Assembly: GCA_965658445.1 (NCBI GenBank)
Contig: CBFHSF010000002.1
Location: 1 to 64,000 of the forward strand
From: CBFHSF01 sp965658445
GTDB lineage: Bacteria > Bacteroidota > Bacteroidia > Flavobacteriales > Schleiferiaceae
Direction: 5' to 3'
DNA: 64,000 nt
The stretch's first letter is position 1. Every line of letters starts with the position of its first letter. The position numbers and the translations under genes were made by a program. The notes under the pieces were generated by a model. That model ran no database searches. It was not told the DNA's origin and saw nothing but the letters and a program-made list of their open reading frames with translations. Shown here piece after piece: positions 16,929-26,374 of the stretch.

Positions 16929-17471
16929 TTACCAATCTGGTTGTTGGTCGATTAACCAAGCATCAGGAATACCTGATACTTTCAACACATAACGATAATA
17001 GGTTCTTGATTTAAACTTCAAAGTGTCATTCGACCAAGTTATTAGTTTATATTCATCGAATTGTCCACAATTAATGGTTCCATAGGAATATATTCGGTAT
17101 CCGTCTTTGGACTTCTTATAATATCCTATTTCCCAAGTGTCAATATCAAAAGAAGCTTGAGATAAATCTTCGGATAAAGAAAATCCTTTGAATGCACACT
17201 TGCCATTTGGAAATAACCGAGTCAAATACCTACGTTCAATTTGTTTTATTTCCCCATTGTCAATTCTTTCAGAATACAAATTTTCAAAAACCAAATTTTC
17301 CTCAATACCCGGCGGTAATGGTGTATCCAGTTTCTGAAATTTTTTGTATTTATTATGTGACCGGGTACCTCCTGCATCATTGTAGTAATAATCGCATAGG
17401 TATTGAGATATGGGTCGAGTACATCCACAAAGTATAATAGTAACCCATAAAAAAATTAGTCTTTTTACCAT
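16929..17471 (-). CDS. Lipoprotein in immunity-gene position
   Basis: 180 residues. Lipoprotein signal MVKRLIFLWVTIILCGC with lipobox LCGC, then an N-terminal region with YLCDYYYNDAGG. No domain recognised. Its start overlaps the end of the RHS toxin gene by seven bases (ATGGTAA), so the two are translationally coupled. In polymorphic toxin systems the gene directly after the toxin is usually the immunity gene. A lipoprotein immunity would act at the envelope, which suits a toxin that enters or acts in the periplasm. It could instead be an assembly factor. The partial sister element does not show whether it is kept there. Confidence 0.7.
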   Translation of the reverse strand: MVKRLIFLWVTIILCGCTRPISQYLCDYYYNDAGGTRSHNKYKKFQKLDTPLPPGIEENLVFENLYSERIDNGEIKQIERRYLTRLFPNGKCAFKGFSLSEDLSQASFDIDTWEIGYYKKSKDGYRIYSYGTINCGQFDEYKLITWSNDTLKFKSRTYYRYVLKVSGIPDAWLIDQQPDW

Positions 17472-20400
17472 AGCGTAAAGGAGTTATTGTGATACTGAAT
17501 GTAGTTTATAGTTGGAATATCCAACACGTTAAACCAGGGTTGACCTTGTTTTAATACCCAACTACCTATACGAGTCTCGCCATGTGCAAACTTATTTTGG
17601 ATGGCATGTCTATGGGCTTCTGAATCCGTTCCAAAACGAAAGTTTCCTACCATAAGATAAACCGCTCCCATTCTGTGCCTATCTGCGGACGAAGCGGTAT
17701 AGACTTTGTATGGGTACCCATCTTTGTATTCGGTAGGTTTTTCTCCATCAGAGATCGGGGTCCCCGTAAACAGATTAAACCCAATCCCAAAGTTTTTATA
17801 TCGTACACTGGCTGCTGCGGTTCTGTATTTATCTCCTCCATCAGCTAAATACCAGGAAGAGAAAGGAAAGCCATCATTCTCATAGCTTGCCATAAAATCC
17901 CCTGAGTGAATTTCCAGTAAACTAACTTGTTGATTGAATTCGGATCCTGCCCCATTGTAGAAGAAATTAGAACCCATAACGATTCCAAAATCACTACCAA
18001 TATATCCTACTTTAAATGCAAATCGCCCCTCCCATCCGGAACTTCGATTGCTTCCCTGAGGGGTTCCGTAAAAAGTAAATCCGGTTCCCATAGAAAATTG
18101 AAAACCGTTTTTCTTAGAATATCCCGCGGCAAGGTTTACACCGGCTCCCATTGAATTACCTATCATAAGGGAAGGCGAAATAGAAAAAGACCATTCACCG
18201 ACGGTGAAGGAATATCCTGGAGTAATAGAACCTATAGCACCTCCCGCTACAGCATTGGCAACACTCGTAAGAGATAAACTAGGAACAGCCACTGGACTAA
18301 ACCAACCTAATAGGGCCCCCGATACCGCACCTCCTAATGCAGACATTCCAAACTCACCCCAATCCCAGGAGTTTGTCATTAGGGCGCTAATAGTGTATGA
18401 GGAAGCTCCCATGGCAGCCCCGTATATAGCTCCTACAATGATTGCGTGTATCACCTCCCCACTGGGATCGGTATACTTTAAGGGATTATTAAAAGCATAG
18501 GCGTAGCGATCAAAATTCTGGGTATTGGTAGGCGCCTGAACATGGGGGTCGGGACTGATAAATCGGCAAAGTACCGGATCATAGATACGCCCGTTCATAT
18601 TGATCAGAGCAAACTCCGGAAGATGTTCGTGAAAGGTATATCCTCTTTCACCAACAATCTCTGAATTCTGCGGAATGTAACCAAGGCTTTGGTTTTGCCA
18701 GGTCCATACATCACGGTGATTCCCCCAGGCATCAAAAGTTTGTTCTAATGCCGCAGTTCCTGAGCCGTCCGTGACTGCCAATACAGAACCTAGATAATCA
18801 CTATGTAGATAGTAATCTCTTACTGATCCAGGGTCTTGAGTAACTACCGCTACAGCCCTTCCACTGGCATAGATATAGTTTCTTTGCAGGGTCATGTTTC
18901 CCTCAGCATCGCGGTCTTCCTCAAATAAACTATTTACATAGGTACGGGTAGCTGATAAAGACGACTGAACAAAGAAGCGCGCTTGTTTGCGTTGCTTTTC
19001 AGGACCGTAGATAAACTCCGTCCTGTGGTCTCCTTCGGATATATCTGCCGCCTTCTTAAAGGAATTAAACGTTACGTTTTGGGTTTTGATCTGTGGATTA
19101 ACCGGTGATACTAGCATGTCGAGGACATGTGGACGTTGGGCATTGTATACGTATTCTCCTACATCGCTCTTGGTCTCAATGCTACCGTCCCAATTAGGAG
19201 TATAGTTAAGGGTAACAGGAGATTGTCCCGCTACCGTTGCCGATAGCAGACGATCCATATCATCATAGGTAAAGTTTTCTGTAAGTCCTTTGCCTACATC
19301 TTGTCTTGACAGAAGATTCCCAGTAGTTTCTTCCCAGTCATAGGAGTAATTGATTACCGAACCTACTTGCCAGTTGTTAAGGTATCCATAATCAGATATA
19401 TCGTATCCGTAGGTAGTCATCAGACCATTTCCATGAGTTTCCTGCAAAATACGGGCTTTGGCATCCATCTCAGAAAGCGTCCATATTCCTTCCTTTTCAA
19501 TGACTCCACTGGTATTAATCTTAACCATATTCCCAAAGGTATCGTATAGTTGGTGAACGATCAATCCACCCGGGTAGGTAATTTGGCTTACCTGACCTTC
19601 TGCATTGTAATTGTACTGAAAAGTGTAGGTTTCTCCCAGTATACTTTTTTGTTGAGACTCCATTCGGCCCAGAGCATCGTACGAATAGTCGTATTGTATT
19701 CCATTAGGGCCTTGCAATATAGAAACCACACCTAACCAATTGTGGTCATACTCCCATGAGGTAACACCTTCGGGCCCTGTCTTTTCCGTAGTTCTTCCCA
19801 ATACATCATACACAAAAGAATGGGTGTTTCCTTCCGCATCGGTGGTTTCCAACAACTCATCAAATGCATTGTACGTATAGGTAAGGGTTCCTGCATCGGG
19901 ATCTACTATTTGAGTTTTGTTGGTATGCAAGTCGTACTGCATGCTTACAGTACCCGATAGGGTAGTGATTTCTCTAACCTTTCCATGACTGTAGTAGGTA
20001 TAGGTAAGGGTACCTCCCTCATCCGTTGAACTTTCAATGGCACCGGCAGCATCCATGACTTTTTTGGATTGTTGTCCGGTTTGCTGATTAGTGATGGAGG
20101 TTTCTCTACCGTTGTAGGAATAATTTAGCTGTGCATTGGGCGATTGAATATTGTGGGGTCTGCCGTCTGTACGGTAAGAATAAGTAGTCCAATGGGTCGC
20201 CCCTATCATCTTATTGAAGGGTTCGGAGACGCGATACTTTTCTCCTTTGTGGTTGTACTCTGTAGTTATACAACTGATGACTCCTGAGAACATTTCTATC
20301 TCTGAACGGATCTCTCTTCCCCAGATGTCTTTGTAGTTATGGGAATATCCTTTGGAGTGGGGTTTTACCCAGGAGTAGAATAACGACAGAGGAATGCCCG

Positions 20401-23400
20401 AACCGGACTGTGTCCAGTCTACCCCTTGACGGTCAAAAGTACCGTCCGGATAATCCGTTCGGATGAGTTTTCCCAATCCGTCATAGGAATAGGTAGTTCG
20501 CAGTCCATTGGCATCTTCTTCCCACAACAGCTCTGAGCTCAGTGGGTCAAAATACTTGGTAGAAGTGTGTCCTAAAGAATTTGTGGTTTGCTCTACAAAA
20601 CGATAATCAGAAGAATAAGTGTAAAAGGTTTCTCTGGGTGTTAGATTGGGAGCCGTTACCGATTCTTTGGTTAGAAACCCGGTAGAACTTCCCACATGGG
20701 AGTGCTCATAGTTTATCGAATACTCCATTGTACTTCCCGGATCAAAGGTTTCCTTTTTGATGTTACCGGATGAATAATATTCCGTTTGAGCTTGCCTCAC
20801 ATAGTCCGCCTCCCCAGCTCTTGTACTGGTATTGATAACGCGGGTTACTTTGTTGAGCCCTCCACTATTTCCATAAATTCCAACGGGGCTGTAGGTATAG
20901 TTCGCCACCTCTTTACGTACCCAGCTTCCTGAAGCTGTGGTATTGTTGTACCAATAGGTAGTAGAGGTCTCCAGATTACCCCAGTCATCCACTCCCGTTC
21001 CAGACTCTCCCGACCCGATTACAATTTGTTTACTGGTTTGGGTCAGGTGGTTAATCTCTGTGGTAATGGGTGAATAATGGCGCCAGCCATAGAGCCCTCC
21101 ATTGGTGTTTAATCGGGCTTCAAAAACATATTGTATGAGTTGTTCGCTGATCAACACATCTTCCATAACCCGTGTCCGAGTGGGCAATAAAAACTCTTGA
21201 CTGATCAGAGAGTTTTCCGTTATGGACTTAATGGAAGTGGTCATATTGTGCGTTTGCATTTCCCCAAAGCCCAAAAGCCCCTTTTCAAAAGAAAACAAAA
21301 GGTCCTTATAACTGTAATTTGTAGTCGTAGTTCCCCCAATGCCGTCTGGAGAATGTATGGAAGAAACCACTTTAAAGGGGGCGTTAACGCTCACTATAGG
21401 ATAGGAATAGGTGCCGTTTTGAGAATACAAATCAGAAGTAGGATCTTCGGTCAGAACGCCGTAGTCTATCATAGTAATCCTTCCTAGACCATCGCTCACC
21501 TTTTTGAGTAAAAAGTTTTCCCCAGTGGGGTAAAAGGAAATAATCTTATCTGTGGTTCCCGAACGATCCCAAAGGTCTAAATGACCGTCCCCGTCAGTGT
21601 CAGCAAGCAAGTAGTTTTCTCTAGTTTTTATCGAGGCATGAGGCAATGAGATAGGGACGAATGATTGGGTTAATGGGTTGATTTGAAGAACTCTGGAATG
21701 TAGGGGTACCCAATTCCCAAAGAACATATACCCTCCACTAAGTTGGATTACATCACTATAGCCATCGCTGTTGACATCATAAAACCAAAGGTGATCTCGG
21801 GAGGTTTGTGTGGGACTGTATATGTCTAGTGAGGTTTTTAAACCCACATTTTCTTCAAATGATTGCCCCGTATTCTCATAAACTCTCAAAAAAGAGGTCT
21901 GAGCGAAAACAGAAATATCATAAGTCGCAATATCCGCTTTACCATCGGCATTAAAGTCGGCGATTCCAGCCAATGTGCCATCAAAAGTTCCTGATTGTAC
22001 TACGTATAAATTGTGAAGTCCTGCGGGCTTTCCGTAAGAATAAATCACATAGTTACCATTGCCAGAACCCGAAAAAATATCCACCTGACCGTCACCTGTA
22101 AAATCTCCTAAGAGAAGGCTGTCTTGAGTGGACACTAAATCCACTTGTAATTTATCCGAATTCGGAGCTGCCTTCCAGTCCGTAAGCCCTTGAGAACCTA
22201 AGATAAGCTGCCAGGTAATATCTGTAGTATTGGAATATCTCTTGTCCCAAAGTAAATCGGTATACCCATCGGCGTTAAAATCCGCAATGAACACTTCTGG
22301 AAATAAAGAAGCAGAGGAATTTAGCCAAGTATCGTAGTCGTTCCAACTAATATCAAAATTGGCTAAGGGCTGTGTAAAGTTTTGAGTCGTTGTTTCAAAA
22401 GAGTAGAACTCACAGGTAAACTCGGGACTGATATTTACTTCAGGATCAAGAATATCACCACAATTATCTCCTTGGTCATTCTCTTTTGTAACCCGTGTAA
22501 TCATAAAATCCCCCTTGCCATCGGCGTTAAAGTCTCCGGTTTTAACACGTAAAAACCCTCTTCTATCATTGCAACACCCTACTTTGATCTGGCTGATAAA
22601 CTGAGGTTTTACTAGAATTTCATTATAGGTGTTGTTATGGTTATTGATATAAGCATAGACTTCGTACAGATGCTCGTAGGTGTTTAGGTTCTGGTTAAGC
22701 AACACACATTTACCAGAGTATTTTTTAGTGTATCTTTCAGAGATAAAATCAGTATATCCGTCTCCATTAAGGTCTATGGGATACAATTTACCCTCTAAGG
22801 AATGAGACATGGTAACTTCAGGGGTAATGCTGCCTTGTTCACCGTAATTGATTACCGTGCTGTTGATCTGTTCAGGTTGGGTCTGGCTTTGAGAGTAGTT
22901 CTTATAAGATACTTCTATCAGCTGAGAACGCTTGTTGTCTTCTGTATAAGAAAACTCATAGCGGTGGTACTTCTGGCCATTGACTCTCATCTCTACCGCT
23001 GTGATAAGATACGGTTCCTCAAAACGCTCCCCATCAATCCATGTATAGTGAATATCCGATCTAAGACCGTATTCAAAATGAACCGTAATCTGACTAGAAG
23101 CGGAAATGTGGTTATTGTTTCCGTACGTAATCTGGGTAAGCCTCGTATGGTTGTAGTCCGCATCATACGCATACTCATAACTCATGGTATTTCCATTGGG
23201 GTCTTCTACCTCTGAGACCAACCAGGCCAGTACTTCATTATTATGAGTGGCGGACTGTATTTTGGACTGGGAAGAAATCCTGTTATCCCCAAAGGTGGTC
23301 TTGATATTGTCTTTACTGATCACTACAAAATAGTCGGGACTATACTGTGTACCCGAGACATTCCCATAAGAAGTAATTTGTGCATAATTGGCTAAAAAGG

Positions 23401-23911
23401 TCTCCCATGATTCAGTTGCTTTGGAAGGATTGTAGTACGAGTCCATAGGACCGCGATTGATGTTTTGCAGTCTTTGACCGCTAAAGGCAAAACGGTCGTA
23501 ATCATCAAAATCTACGGCATCATTAAACTCGTCGTCGACTGGGTTGGCAAATCCGTAATCCTCATAATAATTAGAAGATCCCGTTCGGGTAATCGCACTA
23601 TGGGCAGATATTGACCAGCCATACCCCATAGAAGAGTTACCACCAGAGCTATTGTAATTAATACTAATTGCTGGAATGGCTACACCCAACCCAGAAGGGA
23701 CATCTAACGGAAGGGAATAAGTGGCGTTTCCAGAAGGCCCGATCGTAAGGCTTCCGCCCAGAGAACCCACCCCCTTAGTCTTGTCAAGGGTTCGGGAATC
23801 TACATCATATTGGGTGTCATAAGACACCGGTAAAACAGAGGATTGGGAATAAAGAGTTTGCACCGATAGGGTGCATGTTAAAAGAATTAGGGTAGTAATA
23901 GATTTAATCAT
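17465..23911 (-). CDS. RHS polymorphic toxin: SpvB, FG-GAP repeats, RHS core, toxin-23-like C-terminus
   Basis: 2148 residues. Signal peptide MIKSITTLILLTCTLSVQTLYSQ. SpvB/TcaC N-terminal domain at about 40-330 (LDVPSGLGVAIPAISINYNS). Seven FG-GAP/VCBS calcium-type repeats between about 375 and 790 (DLNGDGYTDF, DFNADGKGDF, DFTGDGQVDI, DTDGDGHLDL). YD repeats from about 1080 to 1700, then the RHS core with YLHSDYLGSVLAVTD and GRIYDPVLCRFISPDP, closing at DPSGE (residue 1819). The last 329 residues are the variable tip: hydrophobic Gly/Ala-rich segment, then beta-rich sequence with ASYENDGFPF and GGDKYRTAAASVRYKNFG, resembling polymorphic toxin type 23 (Ntox23) as I remember it. Architecture matches TcB/TcC cocoon proteins. 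No T9SS domain is present. Confidence 0.92.
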   Translation of the reverse strand: MIKSITTLILLTCTLSVQTLYSQSSVLPVSYDTQYDVDSRTLDKTKGVGSLGGSLTIGPSGNATYSLPLDVPSGLGVAIPAISINYNSSGGNSSMGYGWSISAHSAITRTGSSNYYEDYGFANPVDDEFNDAVDFDDYDRFAFSGQRLQNINRGPMDSYYNPSKATESWETFLANYAQITSYGNVSGTQYSPDYFVVISKDNIKTTFGDNRISSQSKIQSATHNNEVLAWLVSEVEDPNGNTMSYEYAYDADYNHTRLTQITYGNNNHISASSQITVHFEYGLRSDIHYTWIDGERFEEPYLITAVEMRVNGQKYHRYEFSYTEDNKRSQLIEVSYKNYSQSQTQPEQINSTVINYGEQGSITPEVTMSHSLEGKLYPIDLNGDGYTDFISERYTKKYSGKCVLLNQNLNTYEHLYEVYAYINNHNNTYNEILVKPQFISQIKVGCCNDRRGFLRVKTGDFNADGKGDFMITRVTKENDQGDNCGDILDPEVNISPEFTCEFYSFETTTQNFTQPLANFDISWNDYDTWLNSSASLFPEVFIADFNADGYTDLLWDKRYSNTTDITWQLILGSQGLTDWKAAPNSDKLQVDLVSTQDSLLLGDFTGDGQVDIFSGSGNGNYVIYSYGKPAGLHNLYVVQSGTFDGTLAGIADFNADGKADIATYDISVFAQTSFLRVYENTGQSFEENVGLKTSLDIYSPTQTSRDHLWFYDVNSDGYSDVIQLSGGYMFFGNWVPLHSRVLQINPLTQSFVPISLPHASIKTRENYLLADTDGDGHLDLWDRSGTTDKIISFYPTGENFLLKKVSDGLGRITMIDYGVLTEDPTSDLYSQNGTYSYPIVSVNAPFKVVSSIHSPDGIGGTTTTNYSYKDLLFSFEKGLLGFGEMQTHNMTTSIKSITENSLISQEFLLPTRTRVMEDVLISEQLIQYVFEARLNTNGGLYGWRHYSPITTEINHLTQTSKQIVIGSGESGTGVDDWGNLETSTTYWYNNTTASGSWVRKEVANYTYSPVGIYGNSGGLNKVTRVINTSTRAGEADYVRQAQTEYYSSGNIKKETFDPGSTMEYSINYEHSHVGSSTGFLTKESVTAPNLTPRETFYTYSSDYRFVEQTTNSLGHTSTKYFDPLSSELLWEEDANGLRTTYSYDGLGKLIRTDYPDGTFDRQGVDWTQSGSGIPLSLFYSWVKPHSKGYSHNYKDIWGREIRSEIEMFSGVISCITTEYNHKGEKYRVSEPFNKMIGATHWTTYSYRTDGRPHNIQSPNAQLNYSYNGRETSITNQQTGQQSKKVMDAAGAIESSTDEGGTLTYTYYSHGKVREITTLSGTVSMQYDLHTNKTQIVDPDAGTLTYTYNAFDELLETTDAEGNTHSFVYDVLGRTTEKTGPEGVTSWEYDHNWLGVVSILQGPNGIQYDYSYDALGRMESQQKSILGETYTFQYNYNAEGQVSQITYPGGLIVHQLYDTFGNMVKINTSGVIEKEGIWTLSEMDAKARILQETHGNGLMTTYGYDISDYGYLNNWQVGSVINYSYDWEETTGNLLSRQDVGKGLTENFTYDDMDRLLSATVAGQSPVTLNYTPNWDGSIETKSDVGEYVYNAQRPHVLDMLVSPVNPQIKTQNVTFNSFKKAADISEGDHRTEFIYGPEKQRKQARFFVQSSLSATRTYVNSLFEEDRDAEGNMTLQRNYIYASGRAVAVVTQDPGSVRDYYLHSDYLGSVLAVTDGSGTAALEQTFDAWGNHRDVWTWQNQSLGYIPQNSEIVGERGYTFHEHLPEFALINMNGRIYDPVLCRFISPDPHVQAPTNTQNFDRYAYAFNNPLKYTDPSGEVIHAIIVGAIYGAAMGASSYTISALMTNSWDWGEFGMSALGGAVSGALLGWFSPVAVPSLSLTSVANAVAGGAIGSITPGYSFTVGEWSFSISPSLMIGNSMGAGVNLAAGYSKKNGFQFSMGTGFTFYGTPQGSNRSSGWEGRFAFKVGYIGSDFGIVMGSNFFYNGAGSEFNQQVSLLEIHSGDFMASYENDGFPFSSWYLADGGDKYRTAAASVRYKNFGIGFNLFTGTPISDGEKPTEYKDGYPYKVYTASSADRHRMGAVYLMVGNFRFGTDSEAHRHAIQNKFAHGETRIGSWVLKQGQPWFNVLDIPTINYIQYHNNSFTLW

Positions 23912-24246
23912 TGGGTAATTAGATTTTCAATAGAATCAAGAATTCAGGCAATTTTACGAAAATATTGGATGTTTCAATCATACCTACTTGTTTGTATTTC
24001 TCCTCAGGTACGTAAAGTCACATTAAATATTTCAAACCAATATAGAATCCGTTTTTGAACAGTTAAAAAAAATAAGTTCCAAATTGTGAGCACTTTTTAG
24101 CTTTTTTTGGACATTATTGATCATTTATTCAAAATCGAGTGTCAAAATTGAGACTTGTCTGTAAATCGGGTGTTTTTCTTCGGTTGAAAAAGTGACTATT
24201 GGTCTCAATTTTCATTAGAATTTATGACCTCTGAATATGTGGGGTG
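23912..24246. other. Intergenic region ahead of the RHS toxin operon
   Basis: AT-rich, 335 bases, between the replication module and the cargo operon. It should hold the toxin operon promoter, but I see no convincing TAnnTTTG box or operator. It contains two direct copies of a TCAAAATTGAGAC/TCTCAATTTTC-like inverted pair (24141-24155 and 24202-24212). No gene is seen. Confidence 0.4.
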
Positions 24247-24780
24247 TCACTTGTTCATGATTCGTAAATACTTTTTGGTAGGCTTCCCTGCATAGGTCTT
24301 TTTAAAGTGCTTTTCAAAGAGTTGGTCATAGAGCTTTTCTGTTTTTAACCATTGGCTCATCCCTTTGATAGACTCTCGTGCACTTTTGCTAAAAGTTTGT
24401 GTTTCGTACATGCAACCGTTAAAGGCTTCACGGTGTAAAAAGTAACCACCTATTGAATACAGCTTTCGACATCTCTTGTGGGTTTGTGGACAAAGAAAGT
24501 ACCAGAGATACCCCTTACCTAGATTGGACGGTACACAAACCAAGGGGACTTTATACTTTCTGGGCTCACCTCCATATCTGTAGTCTAGTTCAATGTAAGG
24601 CTCTGAACATAAGGTGTTCACTCGTATGGAAATCTTACCGGTAGAGTTTCCGTTGCTACTCCAAGTTATCGTTCCGCTTTTTATGTGCTCTGAGCCAAGG
24701 TATTTCCATTGTTTGAGTTTAGTAATACTTAACTGTAATACATCATCGTATAGAGTGGGGAAAGTGTAGGGCTTTGGCAT
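24247..24780 (-). CDS. Element protein of unknown function, degenerate zinc-ribbon-like
   Basis: 177 residues. The middle reads YLWYFLCPQTHKRCRKLYSIGGYFLHREAFNGCMYETQT, which recalls small mobile-element proteins with W-F-x-C-P-x-C-x-R-x-x-K-L-Y followed by F-x-C-R-x-C-x-x-L-x-Y-x-S-Q. Here several of the expected cysteines are replaced, so metal binding is doubtful. It lies 56 bases after the zinc-finger/primase-like gene and is probably the last gene of the replication module. Function unknown. Confidence 0.7.
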   Translation of the reverse strand: MPKPYTFPTLYDDVLQLSITKLKQWKYLGSEHIKSGTITWSSNGNSTGKISIRVNTLCSEPYIELDYRYGGEPRKYKVPLVCVPSNLGKGYLWYFLCPQTHKRCRKLYSIGGYFLHREAFNGCMYETQTFSKSARESIKGMSQWLKTEKLYDQLFEKHFKKTYAGKPTKKYLRIMNK

Positions 24781-24836
24781 TGAGGAAATTATTTTTGATT
24801 GAAACCTAAATCGTTAGGGAACGGTAATGGCTTAGT

Positions 24837-26264
24837 TTATACCTGGTTTAAAACGTTTTGTAATTCTTGTAATCGATCGAGGTAGGGTCTATAAGTAGCA
24901 TGACCATTATGGACCTTTATGATTTTCAAATGGCTTTTCACAAATTGGGGTACATCCAGAATCGTAGAGCAGGCATTCAACGGTATCGGCTGGGGGGTGA
25001 GTTTACGATTTGAAAAGTAAGTCTCTAATTTTTCAATTTCATCATCCCAATGGGTTACTAACTCCTGCTCTAGAGAAACCTCTATTGCGGAAGCCGAACG
25101 GGACTCTTCAAAGGTAGAAGAGGAATCGGGCGTAGAAAAAAAAGTTGTTTTATGAGCGTCACTTTCGTCACTTGCTACACGCTCCTCGGATGTATTGACA
25201 ACCACAGGTTCTAACTTTTCAGAATCCTGCTCTCTAAAGAATCGCCAATTCAGTTGTATCAGATAGTCTGCAAGGTCTTTGCCTTGCTCTTTGTCCTGCT
25301 GTGGCGCTAACTGTTCCAGTAAGTTAGAAGCCTTAAAGTATGCACCCTTTATACCTTTCTGTATTTGGGTTGCCTTATTGCTCCATAACTCAAAAGCTTT
25401 ACCGTCTTTCGATAGGTCGGGAAACAAATAGACATTCCTGTCTTTTAACGCTTGGCACTTGTTTAAGGTTAGACTGCTCAAACTGTAAACAGCCAACCAA
25501 AGTAAGTCTTTAGGTTGCTTTGGAAAACCAAAATACAACGTGCCGTAAATAGCTGTCTTGGGAGCCTCCACCAACGCAACGGGGTTGTCGGGGTATTTAC
25601 TTAAAAGGTGTTCGCCAAATAGACAAGAAACCTTTGTATCGTTCTTATAGTAAGCTTCCAACCATTCAGGTAACGGCTTGTTGTTTCTGTTGTGGCGATT
25701 CTTGATTATGGAATGTAAAAAGTCCGTGTCAGTGGTGTGGTTCTGTTGATCAAACTGTTTTACCTGGATCGCTCTCACATTACCCTTATCATCAATAAAA
25801 GGAAAAGTTATAGCCCCTGCTCGGTAACCGTTTTGGACTGTACCCAAATGATACATTGAAATAACCTTTTCAACGTCCTGCACATCAAAAGGAAAGGCCA
25901 CTTGTGTAAGTAGATTTTGAATAAATACATTTTTTTCAAATCCTGAGTGGGTACGGTTGAATACCTCAACAGGAATAAACACTCTTTTGGGATTGTTTAC
26001 GGGCTTATTTACTCGTTTTGGTGGCTGTAGCTTCCAGTCTGTTTTATTGCCGTGTTCATGCTCCCGAATAGCCTTTGCGTAGCCGTCTTTGTATGGATTC
26101 AAAAAATAACCGCATTTGATTTCACGGTCGCAACGTCCATACGAGTTGGGTAGACACTCGCCCGTTTGGGTGTCAATGTACCTTACAAAGCGTCTTTTAT
26201 TACAATTTGGGCAATGGTACTTTTTACTTCCCTTCTCAAATATGTATCGGTGTTCTGTATTCAT
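24837..26264 (-). CDS. Zinc-finger, primase/Toprim-like replication protein of the element (DUF6371-like)
   Basis: 475 residues. The N-terminus carries a zinc-finger arrangement CPNCNKRRFVRYID ... CLPNSYGRCDREIKCGYF, like the CHC2-type finger of primases. Residues about 100-340 contain segments typical of Toprim-like cores (GAITFPFIDDKGNVRAIQVK, PVALVEAPKTAIYGTLYFG, NVYLFPDLSKDGKAFELWS). The C-terminal 120 residues are low-complexity with Ser/Glu and a short conserved-looking end. Such proteins sit next to DUF3987 proteins in integrated elements of Bacteroidota and probably prime element replication after excision. Not shown experimentally as far as I know. Confidence 0.8.
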   Translation of the reverse strand: MNTEHRYIFEKGSKKYHCPNCNKRRFVRYIDTQTGECLPNSYGRCDREIKCGYFLNPYKDGYAKAIREHEHGNKTDWKLQPPKRVNKPVNNPKRVFIPVEVFNRTHSGFEKNVFIQNLLTQVAFPFDVQDVEKVISMYHLGTVQNGYRAGAITFPFIDDKGNVRAIQVKQFDQQNHTTDTDFLHSIIKNRHNRNNKPLPEWLEAYYKNDTKVSCLFGEHLLSKYPDNPVALVEAPKTAIYGTLYFGFPKQPKDLLWLAVYSLSSLTLNKCQALKDRNVYLFPDLSKDGKAFELWSNKATQIQKGIKGAYFKASNLLEQLAPQQDKEQGKDLADYLIQLNWRFFREQDSEKLEPVVVNTSEERVASDESDAHKTTFFSTPDSSSTFEESRSASAIEVSLEQELVTHWDDEIEKLETYFSNRKLTPQPIPLNACSTILDVPQFVKSHLKIIKVHNGHATYRPYLDRLQELQNVLNQV

Positions 26265-26374
26265 GCTATCAAAATCCTATGATGCACTTTGCATAAGTGG
26301 CATTTATCGCACAAGTTGCATTTGAGTTTGTGCAGTTCGTGCCAATAATGCAATAAATGCAATGTGCACAATGG

